From: Gammaproteobacteria bacterium
GTDB lineage: Bacteria > Pseudomonadota > Gammaproteobacteria > Steroidobacterales > GCA-2729495
Assembly (NCBI GenBank): GCA_016874095.1
Contig: VGVH01000001.1
Span: 124,001 to 188,000 of the forward strand
Length of the DNA: 64,000 nt
Reading direction: 5' to 3'
How positions within the stretch are numbered: position 1 is the first letter of the stretch; the number at the start of each line of letters is the position of its first letter. This document shows positions 1-8,022 of this stretch, piece by piece. The notes beneath the pieces are model-generated. The model made no database searches, was not told where the DNA came from, and saw only the letters and a program-made list of their open reading frames with translations. The translations under genes and the position numbers were made by a program.

Positions 1-455
1 TGCATCAACGCACGGGCGATCATAAGCCGGCGCTTCATGCCGCCAGACAGCTCGCGCCCGGAATCACGGCGTCGATCCCAGAGCTGCAGCTGCTCGAGGC
101 AGGCCTCGGCACGCTCGCGCGCCTGCCGGGGCGTCATCCCGTAGAACCCGGCCTGGGTCGTCACGATGTTGTACACCGAGTCCCAGTAGTTGATGTTGAT
201 TTCCTGCGGCACCACGCCGACGTGTGCCTTTGCCTGCTCGAGAGCGGTGTCGATGCTCGAGCCGAACACCTCGACCGTCCCGGAAGTCTTGGTCACCAGC
301 GAGGTGACGATGCCGATCAGCGTGGTCTTGCCGGCACCGTTCGGCCCGAGCAGGGCGAAAAAATCGCCTTCAGGCACCTCGAGATCGACACCGCGCAGCG
401 CCTGTACGCCGTTCGGGTAGGTCTTGACGAGGTTACGAACGGCGAGCGCCAGCAT
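1..455 (-). CDS. ABC transporter ATP-binding protein, partial (YadG-like)
   Basis: This is the N-terminal half of an ABC-type ATPase that runs off the left edge. From the ATG at 455 the protein shows Walker A (LLGPNGAGKTT, about residues 33-43), a Q-loop (VVPQE) and, just before the edge, the ABC signature (ELSGGMKRRL). Walker B and the H-loop would lie beyond base 1. The sequence is of the ABC-2/DRA type that works with a separate membrane permease, like E. coli YadG with YadH; the substrate cannot be read. The start overlaps the 3' end of the upstream same-strand FlhD-like gene by 23 bases, so the two are probably co-transcribed. That would tie this exporter to the divergent regulator pair. 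Confidence 0.9.
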   Translation of the reverse strand, partial: MLALAVRNLVKTYPNGVQALRGVDLEVPEGDFFALLGPNGAGKTTLIGIVTSLVTKTSGTVEVFGSSIDTALEQAKAHVGVVPQEININYWDSVYNIVTTQAGFYGMTPRQARERAEACLEQLQLWDRRRDSGRELSGGMKRRLMIARALM

Positions 456-1107
456 GGCGCGTCATTGTGCATGGCAGCCGGTCGCGAGCCAATGCCACAG
501 TCCGGGTCGAGTCACAGGACTGGCGTGGTGGCCGTGGCGGACCGACGTCGGTAGTCGCCAGCGGAATCGCTGCAAGCTGCGCGAGACGCATTTCCTCGGC
601 ATGGCCGTCGCGCGCTGCCCGCACCAGATCCGGCCAGAATCGCGGATGCTCGTGGAAACGTGCCTCCACGCGCCTCAGGTCACCTCGCGCCAGCGCACGC
701 AGTTCGCCATAGCTCATGTCCGGGGAAATCACGTCGGCAGCAGGCCCGACGCAGAGCACCGCGTGTAGTGAGTCGCGGCGGGCAACCTGCCAGGCATAGG
801 TGAGCAGCCGCGCGGCAAACACGCGCGAGTCCTCCATCCAGCGCGGATCCGCCGCCACCGGCGGCTCCGCGAGGCGCGTCACACGCAAGCCACGCTCACG
901 CGCGAGACTGGCCAGCATGCACGGCGTCATCGCCATCGCCTCGAGCTGCGCGGCCGACAGCCTTGCGATGGATTCGATGGTAGGCCTGGCCAGCCCGAAT
1001 GCCGCGCCATGGCCAGCCTCCCGCGCAGCGGCGAGCAGTCCCAGGAACTCGAGATTGAAGTCCCTGATTTCCCGGTAAAACAGCGAATCTGGTGCTTCCC
1101 GTTGCAT
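433..1107 (-). CDS. FlhD-like transcriptional regulator with long C-terminal extension
   Basis: A 224-residue protein. Residues about 12-70 look like the FlhD family: IRDFNLEFL compares with the IxDxNLxYL motif of enterobacterial FlhD, followed by AAFGL and a LSAAQLEAMA segment. FlhD is normally about 115 residues and forms a hetero-oligomer with FlhC. Here a further 110-150 residues follow that I do not recognise; they include an arginine-rich helix-like stretch around FHEHPRFWPDL. A good ribosome site (GGGGAG) precedes the ATG at 1107. The FlhC-like partner is divergent across a 34-bp palindrome, whereas canonical flhD and flhC are co-transcribed. No flagellar gene is present in the window, so the regulon is unknown. 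The family call rests on pattern recognition, not a search. Confidence 0.6.
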   Translation of the reverse strand: MQREAPDSLFYREIRDFNLEFLGLLAAAREAGHGAAFGLARPTIESIARLSAAQLEAMAMTPCMLASLARERGLRVTRLAEPPVAADPRWMEDSRVFAARLLTYAWQVARRDSLHAVLCVGPAADVISPDMSYGELRALARGDLRRVEARFHEHPRFWPDLVRAARDGHAEEMRLAQLAAIPLATTDVGPPRPPRQSCDSTRTVALARDRLPCTMTRHAGARRS

Positions 1108-1149
1108 TTGTGGTCTCCCCAGCTACCCATCCCCGGCGGGTACTATAGT

Positions 1150-1183
1150 TGCCATATTAGGGAAATTTTTCCCTAATATGGCA
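1150..1183. promoter_or_regulatory. 34-bp perfect palindrome between FlhD-like and FlhC-like genes
   Basis: The left arm TGCCATATTAGGGAAA (1150-1165) and the right arm TTTCCCTAATATGGCA (1168-1183) are exact reverse complements around a 2-base spacer TT. The element sits 42 bases from the FlhD-like start and 59 bases from the preferred FlhC-like start, so it should overlap both divergent promoters. This is what a dimeric or tetrameric regulator's operator would look like; an RNA hairpin is the alternative. It is AT-rich against GC-rich surroundings. The binding protein is not shown by the sequence. Confidence 0.75.
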
Positions 1184-1242
1184 GTGAAACATCGAAAAAC
1201 CAGTCATAACAGCCATTTATGGGCATTTCGGAGGGATTTGCG

Positions 1243-1815
1243 ATGCGAGTGACCGACCACCGTTATGCGGGCGAGATCGACCGCTTCGACCTGGCGATCC
1301 GCCTGATTCAGCACGAGGCGCGCACGGGAACGATCCGCAGTTGCACAGGATTCAGCGAAGACCGGATCCGCAAGATCTACGTTTCCTATTTCAAGGCCGG
1401 TGGCATGCGCGGCGTGAAACGCCGCCGCGGCAAGTCGCCCCGGCGCGTCGGCCAATTCATCAATTCAGCGCCGCGACAAATCGAAGCGACGGTGCTGGCC
1501 GGCCTGTTCCTGCTCTGCGACGCCGGGCGTATCGGCGGCAACGGTCGGCTCGAACGCACGACCGATGGCGACCCGGTGGCTCTGGGCCAGCGGCTGTGCC
1601 AGGCCTTCGAGACCTACCAGGGCATGCATCCGGAACCTCGCTGGTCGTTCGAGTGGGCCTGGAATCTGTACCATTCGCTCGTCGAAAGCCGCGAGCTGTA
1701 TTTCGCCAGCTGCGACTCCTGCGCCGGACCTTATGTGCAGGATGCTTTCGCGCTGGATTACCGCCGCTGCCCCTTCTGCGAACTGCGGGACCAGCGACGG
1801 GATCGCCCGAGCTGA
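1243..1815 (+). CDS. FlhC-like transcriptional regulator
   Basis: A 190-residue protein matching the FlhC layout. The N-terminal helical part (FDLAIRLIQHEARTGTI, then FSEDRIRKIY) corresponds to the FlhC DIQLAMELI...LSRGRLIKLY region. A C-terminal zinc site has four cysteines, CDSC and CPFC, about 20 residues apart. It is preceded by SLVESRELYFASC, which parallels the VESGLLQLSSC of E. coli FlhC. FlhC is the DNA-contacting, zinc-binding half of the FlhD-FlhC activator. I prefer the ATG at 1243 because GGAGGG lies 7 bases upstream; an in-frame ATG at 1219 lacks such a site. The stop overlaps the nudC start (TGATG). The missing flagellar neighbours suggest it controls another regulon. Confidence 0.7.
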   Translation: MRVTDHRYAGEIDRFDLAIRLIQHEARTGTIRSCTGFSEDRIRKIYVSYFKAGGMRGVKRRRGKSPRRVGQFINSAPRQIEATVLAGLFLLCDAGRIGGNGRLERTTDGDPVALGQRLCQAFETYQGMHPEPRWSFEWAWNLYHSLVESRELYFASCDSCAGPYVQDAFALDYRRCPFCELRDQRRDRPS

Positions 1816-2783
1816 TGCCAACGAGCCACATGCCGCCACTTCACAGCCACTTCTCCGGGCCTTACATCGAGCGCGCCACGGCACTGCGCCGCAACCCGGC
1901 GCAGCTCGCGGCCGCCTGGCGGGCCGATGGCACGCGCTTCCTGCCCGTGTGGGAAGCGCAGTGCCTCATCCGTGAAGGCGCCGCTGCCCGGCTCCGGCGC
2001 GAAGAAATCGGCAGCGAGTTGCCAGATCCGGCGCAAGGCATTTTCCTCGGCCTCGAGCAGGGCGAGCACCGCTTCGCGTTCGCAGTCGAGTCACGCGAAC
2101 TGCCCGAACTGCCAGGGCAGTTCGGCGGTTTGCGCGACCTCGTCAGCAACGTCCCGGCAGACGATGCGGGCCTGTTGGCTTACGCCCGCGGCATGATCAA
2201 CTGGCACCGTCAGCACCGTCATTGTGGCCTCTGCGGGGCCCCGAACCGGGCGGATGAAGCCGGCTTCGTGCTCGCCTGCACGTCGGAACGCTGCGGCAGC
2301 CGCAGCTTCCCGCGGCTTGATCCGGCCATCATCGTGCTCGTCCACAGCGACCGGCACTGCCTGCTCGGACGCCAGCGGAGCTGGCCAGCAGACCGCTTCT
2401 CCACCATCGCCGGATTCGTCGAGCCGGGCGAGTGCCTTGAGGATGCGGTGCGGCGCGAAGTGCTGGAGGAAACCAACGTCGAGGTCACCCACTGCACCTA
2501 CCTCGGCTCGCAACCCTGGCCCTTCCCGGCGTCGCTCATGATCGGATTCCACGCTGCCGCGGCAGTCGGGGAAATCCGCCTGAACGATGGCGAACTGGCC
2601 GAGGCGCGCTGGCTCGACCGCGCGGCACTGGCCGATGGCGGCGTGGTTCTGCCGCCGCGGGCGTCGATTGCCTGGCAGCTGATCGAAGCCTGGCATGACC
2701 GTGTGCCGGGACCGGGCCTCGCCAGCTTCCACCGTGACGGCGCGTTCCTGCGACCGGCCAACCAACCCCCGGAGGCACGCTGA
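1815..2783 (+). CDS. nudC: NAD(+) diphosphatase / NADH pyrophosphatase
   Basis: A 322-residue Nudix hydrolase of the NudC type, which cleaves NAD(H) to NMN(H) and AMP and can remove NAD caps from RNA. Three NudC marks are visible: a zinc ribbon (CGLCGAP ... CTSERCG, residues about 135-160), the Nudix box (GFVEPGECLEDAVRREVLEE, about 200-220) and the NudC-specific SQPWPFPxS motif just after it. The box ends EETNV rather than the usual EExGU, so the last glycine is replaced by asparagine; the metal-binding glutamates are intact. The start ATG overlaps the FlhC-like stop by one base, and the next gene begins two bases after its stop, so these genes are probably co-transcribed. Confidence 0.92.
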   Translation: MPTSHMPPLHSHFSGPYIERATALRRNPAQLAAAWRADGTRFLPVWEAQCLIREGAAARLRREEIGSELPDPAQGIFLGLEQGEHRFAFAVESRELPELPGQFGGLRDLVSNVPADDAGLLAYARGMINWHRQHRHCGLCGAPNRADEAGFVLACTSERCGSRSFPRLDPAIIVLVHSDRHCLLGRQRSWPADRFSTIAGFVEPGECLEDAVRREVLEETNVEVTHCTYLGSQPWPFPASLMIGFHAAAAVGEIRLNDGELAEARWLDRAALADGGVVLPPRASIAWQLIEAWHDRVPGPGLASFHRDGAFLRPANQPPEAR

Positions 2784-2785
2784 CC

Positions 2786-3544
2786 ATGTGCCTCGTCGTC
2801 ATCGCCTGGCAGGCCCATCCCCGCTACCCGCTTATCGTCGCAGGCAACCGCGATGAGTTCCACGCGCGCCCAAGCACCGCTGCAGGCTGGTGGCCGGATG
2901 CGCCCGCGGTACTTGGTGGCCGCGATGAACTTGCCGGCGGCAGCTGGCTCGCGGTCAACCGCAACGGGCGCTTTGCTGTCGTGGTCAACGATCCCCGGCG
3001 CCCGCCTGCAGCCGAGCAGACCCTGAGCCGCGGCCAGCTCGTGCGCGACTACGTGGCCGGAGACCGGCCCAGCGGGCGGTTCCTCGATATGGTGGCCGTG
3101 AATGAGAACCGCTATGCGGGGTTCTGCCTGCTGCTTGGCACGCCCGTGCAGGTACGGGGCTTCGTCACGGCGAAGGGTGGCGCACCGCATCGCTGGACCA
3201 TGAAGCCTGGCGTAGCCGCCTACAGCAACGGTCCGATCGACGAACCGGCACCGAAAGTCGCCCATATGGAACGCGAGATCGCAGCGCTGCTTGCACGCGG
3301 CGAACCCGATCGCGAGGCGATGTTTGCCCTGTTGGCTTCGCGTGTGCCGGTAGCCGCCGCCGAGCCAGGCCTGTCGCCGCTGCGACTACTGCCCTTTGTA
3401 GCAGGCGAGGACTACGGCACGCGCGCAACGACGATGCTGGCCATCGATGAGCGGGGGCGCGGGGAATTCGAGGAACGCCGCTTCGGCCCTCGCGGAGTTC
3501 CAGGCGGCGTCACGCGCGAGCGATTCGAGATCAGCGGGAGATGA
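2786..3544 (+). CDS. NRDE family protein (TANGO2-like)
   Basis: A 252-residue protein with the family-defining N-terminus MCLVVIAWQ followed by the NRDE motif in AGNRDEFHARP (residues about 21-31), then a GGRDELAGGSWLAVN segment. The family is widespread and its vertebrate member TANGO2 is linked to lipid or haem handling; the biochemical role in bacteria is not settled. Length is normal. It starts two bases after nudC, and a hairpin follows its stop. Confidence 0.88.
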   Translation: MCLVVIAWQAHPRYPLIVAGNRDEFHARPSTAAGWWPDAPAVLGGRDELAGGSWLAVNRNGRFAVVVNDPRRPPAAEQTLSRGQLVRDYVAGDRPSGRFLDMVAVNENRYAGFCLLLGTPVQVRGFVTAKGGAPHRWTMKPGVAAYSNGPIDEPAPKVAHMEREIAALLARGEPDREAMFALLASRVPVAAAEPGLSPLRLLPFVAGEDYGTRATTMLAIDERGRGEFEERRFGPRGVPGGVTRERFEISGR

Positions 3545-3578
3545 AAAAGCCCGGGCCGGCATCCCTGCCGGACCGGGC
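3544..3578 (-). terminator. Rho-independent terminator
   Basis: A strong hairpin with GCCCGG pairing CCGGGC outside and GCCGGCA pairing TGCCGGA inside, loop TCCC. On the minus strand it is followed by five T residues (A-run 3544-3548 on the plus strand). It therefore terminates the secreted-protein gene at 3592-4002; the T-run is weak in the plus direction. Confidence 0.85.
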
Positions 3579-3591
3579 AATGGTTTTCGCG

Positions 3592-4002
3592 TCAGTGATT
3601 CCTGCGATCCCGGCGATTGCCGTCCCAGCGCCGGTCGCCGTGCTTCGACCAGCCGCGGTGCTTGCCGTGGTCATGACGGTAGGCGCGGTCGTCCCAGTGG
3701 CGGTGGTCGTGGCGATGATCGTGACGTCTGCCGTAACTGTAGTACTGCGGCGGGTTCCACTCCCAGTAGCCAGGACGGTAGTAGCCGCGGGGAGGCGGCG
3801 GGCAGTCGTCGTAATCGCCATAGTAGTGCCCGCCCCAGTACGGATGTGTGGCAAAGCGCGTCGAGAATCGCGGTGTGTTGATCTCGACGGCTATCTGCGG
3901 CGAGTCGTGGCTGGCCTGCGCAACACTGCCGGCCCCGAGCATCAGCACGGCCGCCGCCGACAACAGGCTGCGCCGCGCAATGGTCTGCCAATGGACGTTC
4001 AA
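3592..4002 (-). CDS. Secreted histidine/arginine/tyrosine-rich protein of unknown function
   Basis: A 136-residue protein with a clear Sec signal peptide (basic start, hydrophobic LLSAAAVLMLGAG, probable cleavage after VAQA near residue 30). The mature part has an aromatic, proline-rich centre (YRPGYWEWNPPQYYSYG) and a C-terminal third of repeated HDHR and HDHGKHRG units. Histidine clusters of this kind could bind metals in the periplasm, but no family is recognised. It is a single gene with its own terminator. The base on the minus strand ahead of ATG 4002 carries GGGGAA as a ribosome site. Confidence 0.75.
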   Translation of the reverse strand: MNVHWQTIARRSLLSAAAVLMLGAGSVAQASHDSPQIAVEINTPRFSTRFATHPYWGGHYYGDYDDCPPPPRGYYRPGYWEWNPPQYYSYGRRHDHRHDHRHWDDRAYRHDHGKHRGWSKHGDRRWDGNRRDRRNH

Positions 4003-4137
4003 GCGAGTTCCCCTTTCCTGTGACCGACACCCGACGCAGGCGCTGCGTCGTTCGCACCTGCGTCAGTCTTTACGACAGGGGTTGTCGCTCCGGGTTCCGG
4101 CACCCGGCGGAATCTGCTGCGAAGCGTCGGCTGAGAC

Positions 4138-5010
4138 CTATGCGGGTACGGCGCCGTCAGCGCTCGGACTGCCGCCGGGCGGATTGGCGAGGTAGACCAG
4201 GCCGCCCGCGTAGATCGCGCTGACGAACAGCGTCGTGACGGGGTAGTCGAACGGCTTCAGCCACATCTCGGGGTAGAAGCCGAGATAGGACGGCATTTCC
4301 ATCAGGCCCCAGCCGATGATGCCGACCGGGATCGCGTAGCGGAAGGCGGAACCTGCACGCGGGTACTTGAGCAGCTTGTAGAAAATGTAGGCGAACCACG
4401 TGGCCCAGACGCCGTAGGCCACCAGCATGGCCGTCTCGCTTGCCAGCAGGTACGAGACGTAGAGCCAGAACAGGTAGCAGAACCAGACGACGAACAAGGT
4501 CTCCAGCGCGACGATGCGGGCATAACTGCGGCCGCTGTTGTTGCCCGGCATGCCCGGCGACAATCCGACGGTGCGGTGCACCCAGCGCATGAGGTTGCAC
4601 TTGGTCTCGCGGTTGTAGAAGCCGTAGAACAGAAACATCATCAGCATGACCGGGAGCGTCGACATCAGGAACGTTACGGCGGGCGCTGCGATCAGACCGG
4701 GCACACCTGTGTCGTATTCGGGGAACCGGAAGAATTCCGAGTAAAACTCGAACATCAGTTCGAACCATCCGACCCAGACGAACTGGGCGCCGAGGAATCC
4801 CATCCAGGTGGCTGAGACCTCGTCGCGCCGCAGGCCGGCGCCAATGAGTGCTGCCCCGCCGAGGCCGACCAGGAATGAAGCCCCGTTGTGCCAGGTGCCG
4901 AAGACCTCGCGGATGAAAGTCCACAGGCTGTGGCCGAGCCACTGGCTCAGGAAGGCTACGCTGAAGGCCACGAGGCCGAGCACGGGTTGCCGGTAGAGAG
5001 CTGCAGCCAT
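4138..5010 (-). CDS. Polytopic membrane protein of unknown family (paralogue A)
   Basis: A 290-residue integral membrane protein with about seven or eight hydrophobic segments. It is clearly related to the protein at 15530-16501: both carry a TKCNLMRW/TRCNMFLW loop, an ETLFVVWFCY/ETFFVTWFCY helix and an AFRYAIPVG/ALRYAIPVG motif near the C-terminus. I do not recognise the family and assign no function. The start ATG at 5010 has a G-rich ribosome site (GGGGGG) upstream; an in-frame start at 5061 is possible. It is transcribed alone, divergently from argR. Confidence 0.8.
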   Translation of the reverse strand: MAAALYRQPVLGLVAFSVAFLSQWLGHSLWTFIREVFGTWHNGASFLVGLGGAALIGAGLRRDEVSATWMGFLGAQFVWVGWFELMFEFYSEFFRFPEYDTGVPGLIAAPAVTFLMSTLPVMLMMFLFYGFYNRETKCNLMRWVHRTVGLSPGMPGNNSGRSYARIVALETLFVVWFCYLFWLYVSYLLASETAMLVAYGVWATWFAYIFYKLLKYPRAGSAFRYAIPVGIIGWGLMEMPSYLGFYPEMWLKPFDYPVTTLFVSAIYAGGLVYLANPPGGSPSADGAVPA

Positions 5011-5187
5011 GATGCGATCCCCCCGCTTGCTGGTAAAGGGCACCACTCTATCCGTGCCCACTATCAGCCAGACAATGGCGGCGGATCAAGCACAGGTGGA
5101 GCGCAAGCCGCCGCGGCCCGCAACGTGGCTGGGGATTGCCCGAACCGACCCGGGCGAGACGACGGGCAGAAAACCTGCGCGCAGCCC

Positions 5188-5241
5188 TTGACATCCGGAC
5201 GCTCCTGCATACTATGCGCATCGTTAACCATGTATGCGCAT
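5188..5241 (+). promoter_or_regulatory. argR promoter with two ARG-box-like palindromes
   Basis: TTGACA (5188-5193) and TACTAT (5210-5215) sit 16 bases apart as -35 and -10 elements. Two copies of TATGCGCAT (5213-5221 and 5233-5241) follow, each holding the palindrome ATGCGCAT, with 20 bases centre to centre. The first overlaps the -10. Tandem operators about one to two helical turns apart are what ArgR hexamers use in other bacteria (paired 18-bp ARG boxes), although the base sequence differs from the E. coli consensus. I infer autoregulation of the argR-led operon by ArgR. Confidence 0.6.
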
Positions 5242-5249
5242 GAGCCGGG

Positions 5250-5714
5250 ATGCCTGTCGACACTGAATCGATGGAAAAGCGCCAGAAGGCGATTCTGGCG
5301 ATCGTGCGGGGCCGCCGCGTGGCCCGGCAGTCCGAACTCGTGCGCCTGTTGAAGGAGTGCGGCATCCGGGTAACGCAGTCGAGCATCAGCAGGGATCTGC
5401 GGCAGCTCGGCATCACCAAGCTCGAGAACGGCTACCAGCAGCTGGAGCAGCCGGATCCCGGCACGGACCGGGACGCAGCGATGCTCGCCGAGTTCGTGCG
5501 GGACATCCGCACCGCCGGCGGGAACCTGACGGTGGTGAAGACGGTCGAGGGGGCCGCCCAGCGCGTCGCCTTCTACCTCGACGGGAGCGGCTGGGCCGAG
5601 ATTGTCGGCACCGTTTCCGGGGACGACACGATATTCATCGCCACCCGCGGGGGTGGCGACCAGCGGCGGCTCCTGGCACGGCTGCGCGCCCTGTTCAGTG
5701 CCAGCGGTAATTGA
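5250..5714 (+). CDS. argR: Arginine repressor ArgR
   Basis: A 154-residue ArgR of normal length. The N-terminal winged helix (residues about 8-70) contains the recognition helix TQSSISRDLRQLG. The C-terminal trimerisation and arginine-binding domain contains GTVSGDDTIFIA, matching the GTxxGDDTI motif whose aspartates bind arginine in this family. It represses arginine biosynthesis when arginine is plentiful. It heads the operon, and its stop is 14 bases before the argG start. Confidence 0.95.
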   Translation: MPVDTESMEKRQKAILAIVRGRRVARQSELVRLLKECGIRVTQSSISRDLRQLGITKLENGYQQLEQPDPGTDRDAAMLAEFVRDIRTAGGNLTVVKTVEGAAQRVAFYLDGSGWAEIVGTVSGDDTIFIATRGGGDQRRLLARLRALFSASGN

Positions 5715-5728
5715 GGAAAGCGAACGAC

Positions 5729-6964
5729 ATGGCCACGCAGTCCACGAACTCCCCCATCATCCTCGGCTACTCCGGCGGCCTCGACACGTCGTTCTGCGTG
5801 CCGTGGATGAAGGAGCACTACGGCCGGCCGGTCGTGACCGTGACCATCAACACGGGCGGTATCGACGCAGCCGCTGCGCGCGACCTGGAGGAGCGGGCCA
5901 GGAAGCTCGGAGCGCAGGAGCATGTCCTGGTAGAGGCCCGGCAGGTGTTCTTCGACCGGGTACTCAAGTACCTGATTTTCGGCAACGTGCGCCGCGGGCA
6001 CCTCTACCCGCTGTGCGTCGGGGCCGAGCGCGGCATCCAGGCGACGCTGCTGGCCGAACTCGCCCGCGAGCGCGGCAGCCAGACGGTGGCGCATGGCTGC
6101 ACGGCCGCCGGCAACGACCAGGTGCGGTTCGAAGTCGCGCTGCGGACCATCGCACCCGGGCTCGAGGTGCTGGCGCCGGTGCGTGACCACGCCTTCGTTC
6201 GCACCGAGCAGCAGAAGTACCTCGAGGACGGCGGCTTCCCGGTGCCGGTCCGCGGTTCGTCCTATTCGATCAACCGCGGGCTGTGGGGTGTCACCATCGG
6301 CGGGCGTGAGACGCTCGACTCGCGCGAGTCGATCCCGGAGAGCGCCTGGGTGCTGTCCGCGAACGCGTTCGAGAAAAACCTGGCGGCGAGCCGGCACACC
6401 ATCGGCTTCACCCAGGGCGTACCGACGTCACTCGATGGCAAGACCATGAACCCGGTCGATCTGATCGAAGCGCTGGAAACCGTCGCGGGGCTCTACGGCA
6501 TCGGCCGCGGCATCCACGTCGGCGACACCGTGCTCGGCACCAAGGGTCGCGTGGCGTTCGAGGCGCCGGCTGCGGAAGTGCTGCTGTTCGCCCATCGCGA
6601 GCTCGAGAAGCTGGTCCTGTCCGGCCTGCAGCAGCGGATCAAAGACCAGGTGGCGACGCAGTACGGCGACTTCGTCCACGAGGGCAAGCAGCTCGACCCG
6701 GTCTGTCGCGATATCGAGGCGCTGCTGACCTCGGCCCAGCAGCGGGTGACGGGCGAGGTACGAGTCATGTTCCGGCCCGGCAATCTGTTCGTGGAGGGCG
6801 TGATCTCGCCGCATTCGCTGATGGCTGCCACCAAGGGCGTCTACGGCGAGAAAGCCGGCGAATGGACGCCTGCGGATGCGCTCGGTTACTCGCGCATCCT
6901 CTCGCTGCCGGGCATCCTGCAGACGCGGGCCGCCGGCACGAAATCCGGAGGCAAGCCGCAGTGA
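5729..6964 (+). CDS. argG: Argininosuccinate synthase
   Basis: A 411-residue argininosuccinate synthase, which joins citrulline and aspartate with ATP in the penultimate step of arginine synthesis. The ATP-binding PP-loop is at the N-terminus (YSGGLDTSFC, about residues 16-25), and the family motif CTAAGNDQVRFE appears near residue 130. The SGGLDTSFC form resembles what I recall of the group found with acylornithine carbamoyltransferase clusters. The ATG at 5729 is chosen because GAGGAAAG lies just upstream. The stop overlaps the next gene's GTG start. Confidence 0.95.
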   Translation: MATQSTNSPIILGYSGGLDTSFCVPWMKEHYGRPVVTVTINTGGIDAAAARDLEERARKLGAQEHVLVEARQVFFDRVLKYLIFGNVRRGHLYPLCVGAERGIQATLLAELARERGSQTVAHGCTAAGNDQVRFEVALRTIAPGLEVLAPVRDHAFVRTEQQKYLEDGGFPVPVRGSSYSINRGLWGVTIGGRETLDSRESIPESAWVLSANAFEKNLAASRHTIGFTQGVPTSLDGKTMNPVDLIEALETVAGLYGIGRGIHVGDTVLGTKGRVAFEAPAAEVLLFAHRELEKLVLSGLQQRIKDQVATQYGDFVHEGKQLDPVCRDIEALLTSAQQRVTGEVRVMFRPGNLFVEGVISPHSLMAATKGVYGEKAGEWTPADALGYSRILSLPGILQTRAAGTKSGGKPQ

Positions 6965-8022
6965 AGACCGTCATCGCCGACAAGATCGGTTCCGTGGCCC
7001 AGCATGCGCAGCTGTCGCGCGAGCTGCGCGTCACGGCTGACATCCCCTGCGAGGAAGGCGTGCTCGTCGCCGCCGAGATCCTCAACAACAAGGGCACATA
7101 CAACACGCTCGAGCTGACCAGCGGTCGCCAGGCCCAGGTCAAGCGTGGCGACGTGATCGTCGGCGCGCTCGGCCACCGCAAGGCGCTGTTCGGCTACTCG
7201 GGACACCTGCCCGAGAAAGTCGCCGTCGGCGACGTTTTGAACGTGCTCAACATGGGCGGGGTCATCGGCGTCTGCGACTCGATCAACGCGAGCTTCGGCC
7301 AGCCCTTCGAGGCGAAGATCCTCGGCGCGGTGCTCGACTTCCCGTTCCTCGGCGAGCGCATCGGCGTTCCCGCCCGCGCCGGTGCCGAGAAGCTCGACTA
7401 CGACGCGTCGCTCGAGGCGAACGGCGTGCCAGTGGTCGCGCTCGCCGGCACCTGCATGAATGCCGGCAAGACCGCGGCCGCCTGCGCGATAGTGAGCCGG
7501 CTGCGGCATCACGGACTAGTGGTCGATGCGTTCAAGTCGACGGGCGTCGCGCTCCGCCGCGACATCAATGCGATGGAGGACGCTGGCGCGCGCAAGACGA
7601 TGATCTTCAGCGACTTCGGCGTGGTCTGCACCACGGCGAAGAACGGCCCGGCGGTGACGCGCACCATGCTCACGCGGCTCGCCGCGACCAAGCCCGACGT
7701 CATCGTGTTCGAGCTCGGCGACGGCATCCTCGGCGCCTATGGCGTCGAGGCGATCCTGCGCCAGGCGGATATCCGCGCGGCGCTGACCTGCGTCGTGCTC
7801 TCTGCCAACGACCCGGTCGCGGCCTGGGGCGGTGTCGAGCTGCTGCGCAAGGAGTTCGGCATCGACCCGAAGGTCGTGACGGGCCCGTCGACCGACAACC
7901 AGGTCGGCCGCGACATCATCCGCGATCGGACCGGCGTGCCCGCGATCAACGCCGTCACGGATGCGCCGGAGCTCGGCGACGAGGTCGCGCGGGCGATCGG
8001 GCTGATGGTGAAGCCGTCGTGA
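6961..8022 (+). CDS. P-loop NTPase of unknown function within the arginine operon
   Basis: A 353-residue protein starting at a GTG that overlaps the argG stop by four bases and ending in a four-base overlap with argC, so it is translationally locked into the operon. The N-terminal ~150 residues look like a beta-rich domain (VKRGDVIVGALGHRKALFGY). It is followed by a nucleotide-binding loop, LAGTCMNAGKTAAAC (about residues 160-175), and later acidic strands VIVFELGDGILG. The layout recalls DUF1611-type P-loop proteins, but I cannot confirm that. Its position suggests a role in arginine synthesis or its control. Candidate missing steps are N-acylglutamate formation and deacylation, but a P-loop fold does not fit those well. 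Function unknown. Confidence 0.75.
   Translation: MKTVIADKIGSVAQHAQLSRELRVTADIPCEEGVLVAAEILNNKGTYNTLELTSGRQAQVKRGDVIVGALGHRKALFGYSGHLPEKVAVGDVLNVLNMGGVIGVCDSINASFGQPFEAKILGAVLDFPFLGERIGVPARAGAEKLDYDASLEANGVPVVALAGTCMNAGKTAAACAIVSRLRHHGLVVDAFKSTGVALRRDINAMEDAGARKTMIFSDFGVVCTTAKNGPAVTRTMLTRLAATKPDVIVFELGDGILGAYGVEAILRQADIRAALTCVVLSANDPVAAWGGVELLRKEFGIDPKVVTGPSTDNQVGRDIIRDRTGVPAINAVTDAPELGDEVARAIGLMVKPS

Noticed and set aside
433-1815. Calling the divergent pair true flhD and flhC
   Set aside because: The arrangement is divergent, the FlhD-like protein has a large extension and no flagellar gene is present, so only a family-level name is justified.
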